From NCBI GenBank assembly GCA_946479185.1, contig CAMLFF010000035.1, forward strand, positions 1 to 16,920: a DNA stretch of 16,920 nucleotides, in the 5' to 3' direction. The stretch's first letter is position 1, and each line of letters opens with the position of its first letter. Position numbers and translations under genes: made by a program. Below, piece after piece: positions 7,365-14,114 of the stretch. Below the pieces are notes generated by a model. The model saw only the letters and a program-made list of their open reading frames with translations, was not told the DNA's origin and did not search any database. Source of the DNA: an uncultured Sphingobium sp. (GTDB lineage Bacteria > Pseudomonadota > Alphaproteobacteria > Sphingomonadales > Sphingomonadaceae).

Positions 7365-8492
7365 TCAGGAGAGGATCGGTTGGTGCCCGCCATTGTCGCC
7401 AAAGGCTTCCTCGCGGTAGAGCCCCAGCGCGCGCATCACCGGCAGATCATGGAAAGCGAACAGGCAGGCATCCTCGCTGTCTGACGCATTGGCATGTTCG
7501 TGATACATCCAGGACGGGACCACGAAAATGTCGCGCTCCTGCCAGTCGAACCGTTGCCCGTTGATGATCGACCAGCCCTTGCCCTTGCAGCATTGGTACA
7601 CAAAGCTGCCGGTCTGGCGGTGCGCCTTGGTGCGCTCGCCGGGTCGCAGCATCTGCATATGCGCGCCAATGGTGGACATGACCGGGCCGCCCGTGTCCGG
7701 GTTCACATATTCCATGAGCACGCCGTCAAAAGGTGATCCGTCGGTCACGCGGGCGTATTTTTGCAGCGCTTCATAGGTCGGTGCCCACTCATATTTGAGC
7801 AGCGGAGAATAGCGCTTGTCCCATGTCGATCCCCAGGGGCGCAGACCGGCATTCGCCCAGGTGGCGACGGACGCATCGACAGGATGGCTAACCGCCTGAT
7901 TGAGATCCGGGTGAACCTCATAAAAGTTGGCGTCGAGCGCATTCATCAGCGGAATGTCGAGACCATCCTGCCAGATGCAGATCGTTCCATCTTCGGCGAC
8001 GCCATGCTCATGCCAGGTGCCATTGGGCGTCAGCACAAAGTCATTGGCCCCCAGCGTCAATTTCTGCCCGTCAACATTGGTGAAGGCGCCTTTGCCCTCC
8101 ATGATGAAGCGCAGGGCCGAGGCGCTATGCCGGTGGGATGAGGCGCATTCGCCGGGCTTCATTACCTGCAAGCCGGAATAGAGCCAGCCAACCACCGCGA
8201 CCACATCGCTGCGGCCCGGATTTTCGAGATAGATCACACGCCGCCCGGCTTCCTCCGGCGTCACGAGATCAAGTGCCCGCAGCACATCCTCGCGTAAGTC
8301 GCGATAGCGCCAGAGCATCGGCAGGCTGGTCGAGGCGGGCTGCCACGGCTCTATCTTGTTCGCGACCGTCCACAGTGCGCCTGTGCCAAGTTCGGCGAGG
8401 CGGCGATAATAGGCCAGCCGTTCGGGCGTATCGACCACATTGGCGCGGCCGAGCATGTCCTCACGATATAGATCGAAGCTTGGTTCAGACAT
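7365..8492 (-). CDS. Gentisate 1,2-dioxygenase (double-cupin, Fe(II))
   Basis: This 375-residue protein is the ring-cleavage enzyme: gentisate plus O2 gives maleylpyruvate in the cytoplasm. The first cupin carries the signature SSHRHSASALRFIMEGKGAF and TPNGTWHEHG; H120, H122 and H161 are the expected Fe(II) ligands. The second cupin has PGERTKAHRQTGS and PSWMYHEHAN. The length fits gentisate, salicylate and 1-hydroxy-2-naphthoate dioxygenases, which share this fold; the adjacent CoA-hydroxylase and thioesterase point to gentisate. The frame is open 31 codons further upstream, but ATG 8492 is preceded by AGGAGG at ideal spacing. The gene leads a two-gene operon with the FAH-family hydrolase and is divergent from the nitrilase. 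A predicted minus-strand promoter (TTGACT 8537-8542, TAAGCT 8515-8520) overlaps operator site B. Confidence 0.92.
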   Translation of the reverse strand: MSEPSFDLYREDMLGRANVVDTPERLAYYRRLAELGTGALWTVANKIEPWQPASTSLPMLWRYRDLREDVLRALDLVTPEEAGRRVIYLENPGRSDVVAVVGWLYSGLQVMKPGECASSHRHSASALRFIMEGKGAFTNVDGQKLTLGANDFVLTPNGTWHEHGVAEDGTICIWQDGLDIPLMNALDANFYEVHPDLNQAVSHPVDASVATWANAGLRPWGSTWDKRYSPLLKYEWAPTYEALQKYARVTDGSPFDGVLMEYVNPDTGGPVMSTIGAHMQMLRPGERTKAHRQTGSFVYQCCKGKGWSIINGQRFDWQERDIFVVPSWMYHEHANASDSEDACLFAFHDLPVMRALGLYREEAFGDNGGHQPILS

Positions 8493-8505
8493 GCGGCCTC
8501 CTGTA

Positions 8506-8527
8506 ATTGCTATAAGCTTAAAATAAC
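8506..8527. promoter_or_regulatory. Candidate MarR-type operator, site B (between dioxygenase and nitrilase)
   Basis: TTGCTATAAGCTT followed by AAAATAA (8507-8526) matches site A (3076-3097) in the same orientation at 15 of 22 positions, with the shared core TTGCTnTAAGnTTnAA. It is centred on AAGCTT, and its right arm is less symmetric than in site A. It covers the predicted -10 of the minus-strand dioxygenase promoter and sits just before the -35 of the plus-strand nitrilase promoter, so one bound protein could affect both directions. The resemblance is seen in the sequence; binding is inferred. Confidence 0.45.
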
Positions 8528-8542
8528 TTGCGCGGGAGTCAA
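8515..8542 (-). promoter_or_regulatory. Putative promoter of the gentisate dioxygenase operon
   Basis: On the minus strand, TTGACT (complement of 8537-8542) and TAAGCT (complement of 8515-8520) are 16 bases apart. The -35 element matches the consensus at 5 of 6 bases; the -10 element is weaker and lies in operator site B. The expected leader is about 15-20 bases with an AGGAGG ribosome binding site. Confidence 0.4.
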
Positions 8543-8555
8543 TTGGAATTATACT
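8528..8555 (+). promoter_or_regulatory. Putative promoter of the nitrilase / flavin reductase operon
   Basis: TTGCGC (8528-8533) and TATACT (8550-8555) are 16 bases apart. The -10 element is 5 of 6 to consensus. Transcription would begin near 8562, about 40 bases before the nitrilase ATG. Operator site B ends immediately upstream of the -35 element. Confidence 0.45.
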
Positions 8556-8602
8556 GCTTGCGGGCCGACCATTGGCGGCAGCCACGCGGCGCGAGGAAAA
8601 CC

Positions 8603-9541
8603 ATGCAAGATATGTTTACCGCAGCGGTCGTTCAGGCCGCATCCTTGCCAACGGACTCGATGGCATCGGCATTGAAAGCCGCCGATCTGATCCGCGAGGC
8701 TGCGGGCAAGGGTGCCAGATTGATCGTCTTCCCGGAGGCATTTCTCGGCGGCTATCCCAAGGGCGCTTCCTTCGGCGCGCCGGTGGGCATGCGTCGGCCG
8801 GAGGGGCGAGATGATTACCGCCGCTATCATGCCGCCGCTATCGATCTCAACGGACCGGAAGTCGCTGCGCTCGCCGAGGCATGCGGGGAAACAGGCGCGT
8901 TCGTCGTCATCGGCGTCATCGAGCGCGATGGAGGCACCGTCTATTGCACCGCCCTGTTCCTTGATGGCGAAAAGGGCCTTGTAGCCAAGCATCGCAAGCT
9001 GATGCCGACCGGGTCCGAGCGGCTCATTTGGGGCTTTGGCGATGGCTCCACCATGCCAGTGATCGAGACGCCGCTGGGTCGCATCGGCGCAGTGATCTGC
9101 TGGGAAAATTACATGCCGATGCTGCGCATGGCGATGTATGATCAGGGCATCACGCTCTATTGCGCGCCTACGGCAGATGATCGCGACAGCTGGGCGAGCA
9201 CGATGCGCCATGTTGCGCTGGAAGGGCGCTGCTTCGTCCTGTCGGCCTGCCAGCGCATCACGCGTGGGGCTTATCCCGCAGATTATGATTGCGCGCTCGG
9301 CGATGATCCCGAAACCGTGCTGATGCGAGGCGGCAGCATGATCGTGGGGCCGCTCGGAGAGGTGCTGGCCGGGCCAGACTTTTCCGGCGAGACGATCCTT
9401 TACGCCACCATCGATCAAGGCGAGGTCATCCGTGGCAAATATGATTTCGACGTGACGGGCCATTATTCCCGACCTGATATATTCAATCTCGTAGTAGATG
9501 TGGCGCCCAAGCGCGCGGTGCGTCTGACCGGAGACTATTGA
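8603..9541 (+). CDS. Nitrilase (carbon-nitrogen hydrolase superfamily, nitrilase branch)
   Basis: This 312-residue cytoplasmic enzyme would convert R-CN plus water to R-COOH and ammonia. The catalytic triad is visible: E45 (FPEAFLGGYPKG), K132 (KHRKLMPTGSERLIWGFGDG) and C166 (ICWENYMPMLR). CWENYMP, SERLIWGFGDG and MRHVALEGRCFV are typical of true nitrilases rather than amidases or carbamoylases. The frame is open from 8528, but ATG 8603 follows GAGGAA at 4-5 bases and gives the family N-terminus. It is divergent from gentisate dioxygenase and 4 bases ahead of the flavin reductase. By context an aromatic nitrile yielding a hydroxybenzoate-like acid is a candidate substrate, but residues alone cannot separate aromatic, arylacetonitrile and aliphatic preferences. 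Confidence 0.9.
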   Translation: MQDMFTAAVVQAASLPTDSMASALKAADLIREAAGKGARLIVFPEAFLGGYPKGASFGAPVGMRRPEGRDDYRRYHAAAIDLNGPEVAALAEACGETGAFVVIGVIERDGGTVYCTALFLDGEKGLVAKHRKLMPTGSERLIWGFGDGSTMPVIETPLGRIGAVICWENYMPMLRMAMYDQGITLYCAPTADDRDSWASTMRHVALEGRCFVLSACQRITRGAYPADYDCALGDDPETVLMRGGSMIVGPLGEVLAGPDFSGETILYATIDQGEVIRGKYDFDVTGHYSRPDIFNLVVDVAPKRAVRLTGDY

Positions 9542-9545
9542 CGCT

Positions 9546-10175
9546 ATGGAATTTGATTTTGCCGCGCTGACCGGCCCAGAGCGCTACAAGCTGATGAGCG
9601 CTGCCATCACGCCACGGCCCATTGCGTGGCTGACCACGGTTTCGCCAGAAGGTGCGCGCAATGCGGCGCCCTATAGCTTCTTCAACATGATGGGCGCGGA
9701 GCCGCCGCTGGTGGCCATCGGCCTGATGCGGCGTGCGGACGGCAGCTACAAGGATAGCGCGCGCAATATATTGGAAACGCGTGAATTCGTGGTCAACCTC
9801 GTGAGCGAGGGCGACGCTGAAGCCATGAATTTCACCTGCATCGATGCGCCGCCTGACTTTGATGAGCTGGACGCGGCAAAGATCACCACATCCATCTCCA
9901 CGCTGATCGCGCCACCGCGCATCGCTTCAGCTCCGGTGGCGATGGAATGTCGGCTGCACCAGAGCATCGACATCGGCAAGTCCACGGTCGTGCTGGGCGA
10001 AGTGGTGCAGTTTCATGTGCGGGACGATCTGGTCGATCCCGAGCGCCTGCACATCGACACGATCGCGATGGGCCTGATCGCACGCATGCATGGCGCAGGC
10101 TGGTACACACGCTGCACCGACATGCTGCAGCTGACCCGCCCCGTATTTGATGACTGGAGCAAGGCGAAGGGCTGA
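9546..10175 (+). CDS. Flavin reductase family protein (FMN-binding split barrel)
   Basis: This 209-residue protein belongs to the flavin-reductase-like / flavoredoxin family, which binds FMN and uses NAD(P)H to reduce free flavin or passes electrons to a partner. The diagnostic block is TPRPIAWLTTVSPEGARNAA followed by PYSFFNMMGAEPPLVAIGL, with KDSARNILETREFVVNLV after it. The start lies 4 bases after the nitrilase stop, so the two are co-transcribed; GGAG about 12 bases upstream is only a modest ribosome binding site. Two-component flavin monooxygenases usually pair with such a reductase, yet no separate oxygenase component is in the window, and the salicylyl-CoA hydroxylase is the single-component type that should not need one. 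The physiological partner is therefore unknown. Confidence 0.87.
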   Translation: MEFDFAALTGPERYKLMSAAITPRPIAWLTTVSPEGARNAAPYSFFNMMGAEPPLVAIGLMRRADGSYKDSARNILETREFVVNLVSEGDAEAMNFTCIDAPPDFDELDAAKITTSISTLIAPPRIASAPVAMECRLHQSIDIGKSTVVLGEVVQFHVRDDLVDPERLHIDTIAMGLIARMHGAGWYTRCTDMLQLTRPVFDDWSKAKG

Positions 10176-10183
10176 GCCACATT

Positions 10184-10212
10184 GGAAAAGGCTGACGGAT
10201 ACGCGCCTTTCC
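10184..10212 (+). terminator. Weak hairpin after the flavin reductase, possible terminator
   Basis: GGAAAAGGC (10184-10192) and GCCTTTCC (10205-10212) can form an 8-base-pair stem with one bulged A, 8 bases after the stop codon. There is no T run after it, so termination is doubtful. Confidence 0.25.
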
Positions 10213-10372
10213 GCCCTCATTCGGCGCTGCTGTAACATCCGCTAGCACCGTTGCTGAGTGTCTCACAACCGTAACTAACCCGTTATGCCTTGGTTGAGGC
10301 CAGCATCGCTCCTTACGCAAAACAGGCCCCGACCACGGGGACTTCCAAAAGCGTATCGAAAGGTTTCAACCT
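10213..10372. promoter_or_regulatory. Leader / promoter region of the TonB-dependent receptor
   Basis: The 160 bases before the receptor hold two further hairpins. GTTGCTGAG (10250-10258) pairs with CTCACAAC (10262-10269) with one bulge, and CCCCG (10327-10331) pairs with CGGGG (10336-10340) around ACCA. I see no Fur-box palindrome and no second copy of the MarR-type operator. AAAGG about 10 bases before the GTG at 10373 serves as ribosome binding site. Confidence 0.3.
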
Positions 10373-12553
10373 GTGAAGCGAGCGACTGCGTGCCGTCTGG
10401 TCGGCATCTCTATCATTGCAACCGTAGCAGCGCTGCCTGCTCCCCTGTTCGCCCAGCAGGATGCCAGCGAGACGATTATCGTAACGGCGCAGCGGGTGCG
10501 CACATTGACGCAGCAAAGCACGACCGCGAGCCGCCTGGGCATGACGCTGCTGGAAACACCTGCCACGGTGAATGTCATCACAGGCAATGATGCGCGCGCG
10601 CGGGGTGACGTTGCAATTGTGGATGCCGTGTCCCGCGCCACCGGCGTCACGAACAATGGCAATCCGGGCAACGCCGGGCTCTCCTTTGCGATGCGTGGGT
10701 TCAACGGACAGGATTCGGTGATGCAGCTTTATGATGGCGTGCGCCTGTTCCCTAACAATGGCTCGATTTCCTTCCCGTCCGACCCATGGAATGTCGAGCG
10801 GATCGAGGTGCTGAGCGGCCCCGCATCGGTGCTGTTCGGCCAGGGCGCGTTGGGCGGTGTGGTCAATATCATCCCCCGTTCGCCCAACACGGAGCGCATG
10901 GAGGTGGATGCGGAAGCTGGCTATGGATCGCAGAATAGCTGGCGCCTTGCTGCAGGCGTGGGCGGCCCGATCAGCCGCACGCTCTCCTTTCGCGGTGACG
11001 TGAGCTACCGCCAGTCGGATGGCTTTGTCGACCGTGGGGAGAGCAACAATCTGGCGATTTCCGGCGCTCTGCGGTTTGCGCCGACGGACAACTTCACCCT
11101 CACCCTACGCAATGATTTCGGCAATGCGAACCCGACGAAATACTTCGGCACGCCGCTGGTAAATGGTGCGCTCGATACGTCGATCGGGCATGAAAATTAC
11201 AATGTCGGCGATGCCACTATGCGCTATCGGGACAACCGCCTGGCGCTGACCGCCGCTTGGACGCTCAGCGACACGGTCTCCATCGCCAACACCAGCTATT
11301 GGCTCTCGAGCAACCGCAAGTGGCGCAATCTTGAAAGCTATTGCTGGATCGGGAGTGACGGCAATTGCCCGAACGGCAATGGGTCCGGCACGCCCGGCAC
11401 CATCTACCGGGCGGACAATTACGGCATTGTTCACGATGTCGATCAATATGGCAGCCAGGGCCACATCGCCTTCGATCACAAGATTGGCGGCATGGCGAAC
11501 AAGCTGCTGATCGGCGCCGATGTGAGCCGAGTGACGCTCAACTATTCCCATCAATTCGATTCCGTCGCCCAACAGGATGAGGTGGCCCCCAGTGGGTTCA
11601 ATCCCGGCCTGTTTCTCGACACGGTCGGCCTGCTGCCGCGCTATCACACGCGCACGACAAGCTGGGCCATCTTCGCCGAGGATCGCCTTGCGGTCACGGA
11701 CAAGCTCTCGCTGGTCGGCGGGTTGCGCCATGAGGAGAATAAGGTCGGGCGCTGGAACTGGGTCTATAATGCCAGCGGCACCCAGATCATTGGCGATGCG
11801 CCCGCGCTCAATGGTGGCAGCGATGCATTCAAAAAGCTGAGCAGCACAACCTGGCGCGTGGGCGCTGTCTATCAACCAAGCGAGGCGCTCTCACTTTATG
11901 CCCAATATGCGACCGCCGTTGACCCGCTTGGCACGCTGACCAGCTTTGCGACCTCCGCCGCACAGTTCCAGATCACTTATGCCAATGGCTATCAATATGA
12001 GGCAGGCGTGAAAGGGCTGTTCATGGGCGGGCGCGGCAATTTCACCCTCGCAGCCTATCGTCTGGTCAAGCAGAACCTCTTCACACAGAGCGTCACGGGC
12101 GGCGCCATCGAGCAGGTGGGGCAGCGCTCATCGCAGGGCATTGAGGCCAGCGTCGAGTTCGATCTTGTGGGCGGCTTTGGCCTCTCTGCCAACGGCACGG
12201 TGCTGGACGCCAATTTTGACGAATTCACGGGCTTTCAGGGCAAGACCCCGCCCGGCGTGCCGCAAGCCTCGGCCAATCTGGAATTGCGCTGGACGGATGG
12301 CGGTCGCTTCTCGACGGGCGCGAACCTTCGCTACGTCGGTCATCGCTTCACCGACAATGCCAACATGTTCCGCGTGCCGGCCTATGCGGTGGTCGATCTG
12401 GGCGCATCCTATGCCTTCACGCCCAATCTCGCGCTGGATGCGCGCATCTATAACCTGTTCGACAGGGATTATGCCTTCAGCACCTACGGCAACGAGCAGT
12501 GGATATTAGGCCGCCCGCAATCCTTTGATGTGTCCGTCCGCGCCAAATTCTGA
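10373..12553 (+). CDS. TonB-dependent siderophore-type outer-membrane receptor
   Basis: This 726-residue outer-membrane beta-barrel imports a scarce ligand using TonB energy. It has a Sec signal peptide (cut after LFA at about residue 27), a TonB box ETIIVTA (33-39), a plug domain (about 60-170, with AMRGFNGQDSVMQLYDGVRL and VERIEVLSGPASVLFGQGAL then GGVVNI) and a barrel ending VSVRAKF-type with a terminal Phe for BAM recognition. The plug pattern is that of ferric-siderophore receptors of the FhuA/FpvA/FecA class; there is no N-terminal signalling extension. C324 and C332 sit close together in one barrel segment, possibly a disulfide in an outer loop. The start is GTG at 10373. A PepSY membrane protein follows 11 bases after the stop, which supports siderophore-iron use. 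The ligand is unknown; an aromatic compound is also conceivable, given the preceding catabolic genes. Confidence 0.88.
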   Translation: MKRATACRLVGISIIATVAALPAPLFAQQDASETIIVTAQRVRTLTQQSTTASRLGMTLLETPATVNVITGNDARARGDVAIVDAVSRATGVTNNGNPGNAGLSFAMRGFNGQDSVMQLYDGVRLFPNNGSISFPSDPWNVERIEVLSGPASVLFGQGALGGVVNIIPRSPNTERMEVDAEAGYGSQNSWRLAAGVGGPISRTLSFRGDVSYRQSDGFVDRGESNNLAISGALRFAPTDNFTLTLRNDFGNANPTKYFGTPLVNGALDTSIGHENYNVGDATMRYRDNRLALTAAWTLSDTVSIANTSYWLSSNRKWRNLESYCWIGSDGNCPNGNGSGTPGTIYRADNYGIVHDVDQYGSQGHIAFDHKIGGMANKLLIGADVSRVTLNYSHQFDSVAQQDEVAPSGFNPGLFLDTVGLLPRYHTRTTSWAIFAEDRLAVTDKLSLVGGLRHEENKVGRWNWVYNASGTQIIGDAPALNGGSDAFKKLSSTTWRVGAVYQPSEALSLYAQYATAVDPLGTLTSFATSAAQFQITYANGYQYEAGVKGLFMGGRGNFTLAAYRLVKQNLFTQSVTGGAIEQVGQRSSQGIEASVEFDLVGGFGLSANGTVLDANFDEFTGFQGKTPPGVPQASANLELRWTDGGRFSTGANLRYVGHRFTDNANMFRVPAYAVVDLGASYAFTPNLALDARIYNLFDRDYAFSTYGNEQWILGRPQSFDVSVRAKF

Positions 12554-12564
12554 TCGCGCGGCGC

Positions 12565-14007
12565 ATGGTCTGGCACCGGCTCAAGCGCTGGCTCTATCTG
12601 CTCCATCGCTGGATAGGCATTGCGACTTGCCTGCTGTTCGCCATCTGGTTCGCCTCGGGCCTTGTGATGCTCTACGTCCCGTTCCCCTCATTGGCACAGG
12701 ACGAGCGGGCGGCTGGGTTGCTGCCTATCGCGTGGGAGCGATTGGGCGGTGCCGCGCCTGCCGCACTGGCTCTGCCAGCAAGGCAGGCGCGGCAAATCAT
12801 ACTGGAGATGCGGGGCGATCGGCCCTTGTGGCGCGTCGTTCCGTGGGATAGCGCGCCGCACACGCTATGGGCCGATACGGGCGCTGCTGCGGGACGTACC
12901 TCTCGGGCCGAGGCAGCGCATATTGCGGCAATTTTCGGCAAGGCGGAGGTTGCGCAGATTAGCGCGATCCAGAGCGATCAATGGGTGGTCGCCGGGGGCT
13001 ATGATGCGCATCGCCCCTTGTGGAAAGTGCAGCTCGCAGGGGCGGACGGGCGCACCTTCTATGTCTCGTCCGGCGATGGCGCCGTGGTGCTGGATACCAA
13101 TGCTCAGGAGCGCTTCTGGAACTGGCTCGGATCGGTGCCGCACTGGCTTTATCCCCGTGCCCTGCGTGAGGATCAGCCCCTTTGGCGGCAAGTGGTGATG
13201 TGGTCTGCTGGCCCGTGCCTGCTCGTCGCGCTGACCGGCATCTGGATCGGCCTGATGCGGGTGAGGCCGGGCAAGCGGCGCTTCAAGGGCGGGCGGATGA
13301 CGCCCTATCATGGCTGGATGAAGTGGCATCATGTTTCCGGCCTTGTCGGCAGCCTGTTCCTGATCCTGTGGGTCTTTTCAGGGTGGCTCTCCGTCGATCC
13401 CTGGAGGCTGTTTGCCAGCGAAGGGATCGGCCCCGATGCGCGCCACGACTATGCGGGGCGGGCGCCGCTGACGATTCCTGACCTTGGCGGCATCGCCGCG
13501 CGCGTGCCGGATGCGCGGCGGATCGTCTTCAGTGCAGCCGCCGGGCGCACAATCGTCCGCATTCAAGGCGGCAGCGGGGGCGAGCGCCTGCTCGACGCAA
13601 AGACGCTCGCCCCACTGCGTCCCCATCGCGCAGCCATTCTGGCCCATGCAGCCAAGCTGGTGCCTGCCGCCAACATTGCCCATGTCGATCTGCTGACCCA
13701 GCCCGATGCTTATTGGTACGCCGTGCGCGGGCAAGTGGCGCTGCCCGTGCTGCGGATTAGGTTCGACGATCCTGCCGCAACCTGGGTCCATATCGCGCCC
13801 AATAGTGGCGAACTGCTTGGCGAGGCTGATCGCAAACGACGCACCTATCGCTGGCTGTTCGATCTGTTCCATCGCTGGGATCTGAACCTGTTGCTGCAGG
13901 CCGCCCCGGCGCGTGATCTGCTCATCTGGCTTATGTCGATCATCGGCCTTGCCATGTCGGTTACGGGTATTGTGATCGGCTGGCGCAGGTTGCGCAGGCA
14001 TTGCTGA
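12565..14007 (+). CDS. PepSY domain membrane protein (probable siderophore-iron reductase type)
   Basis: This 480-residue inner-membrane protein has about four helices: 15-37 (after LLHRWIG with H14), 209-231, 255-276 (preceded by YHGWMKWHHVSG) and about 450-472, with periplasmic PepSY-type segments between (PLWKVQLAGADGRTFYVSSG and WVHIAPNSGELLGE). The conserved histidines H14, H249 and H255/H256 could bind heme. The family includes FoxB of Pseudomonas aeruginosa, which is linked to reducing iron taken up as ferrioxamine. It starts 11 bases after the receptor stop without a clear ribosome binding site, so translation is probably coupled to the receptor. The function here, reducing or releasing imported iron, is inferred from the pairing with a TonB receptor. 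Confidence 0.82.
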   Translation: MVWHRLKRWLYLLHRWIGIATCLLFAIWFASGLVMLYVPFPSLAQDERAAGLLPIAWERLGGAAPAALALPARQARQIILEMRGDRPLWRVVPWDSAPHTLWADTGAAAGRTSRAEAAHIAAIFGKAEVAQISAIQSDQWVVAGGYDAHRPLWKVQLAGADGRTFYVSSGDGAVVLDTNAQERFWNWLGSVPHWLYPRALREDQPLWRQVVMWSAGPCLLVALTGIWIGLMRVRPGKRRFKGGRMTPYHGWMKWHHVSGLVGSLFLILWVFSGWLSVDPWRLFASEGIGPDARHDYAGRAPLTIPDLGGIAARVPDARRIVFSAAAGRTIVRIQGGSGGERLLDAKTLAPLRPHRAAILAHAAKLVPAANIAHVDLLTQPDAYWYAVRGQVALPVLRIRFDDPAATWVHIAPNSGELLGEADRKRRTYRWLFDLFHRWDLNLLLQAAPARDLLIWLMSIIGLAMSVTGIVIGWRRLRRHC

Positions 14008-14114
14008 CCCAAGATGCCAAGCTTCTGGCCGCCCCTGCAATCATCTGCCACGCCGTGCAGCGCTTAGAACAAGGCCTCAAAGGCCCGGTATATAGGCAAA
14101 GCAGGAGCGGTTGG

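Noticed and set aside
8549..9463. 304-codon minus-strand frame
   Set aside because: It is antisense to the nitrilase, whose catalytic triad is intact on the plus strand.
11105..11875. 256-codon minus-strand frame inside the receptor
   Set aside because: It is a shadow of the TonB receptor barrel with no ribosome binding site or domain.
14001..14114. N-terminal extension of the sorbosone-dehydrogenase-like protein
   Set aside because: The upstream start would overlap the PepSY gene and bury the signal peptide; ATG 14115 has a good AGGAG.
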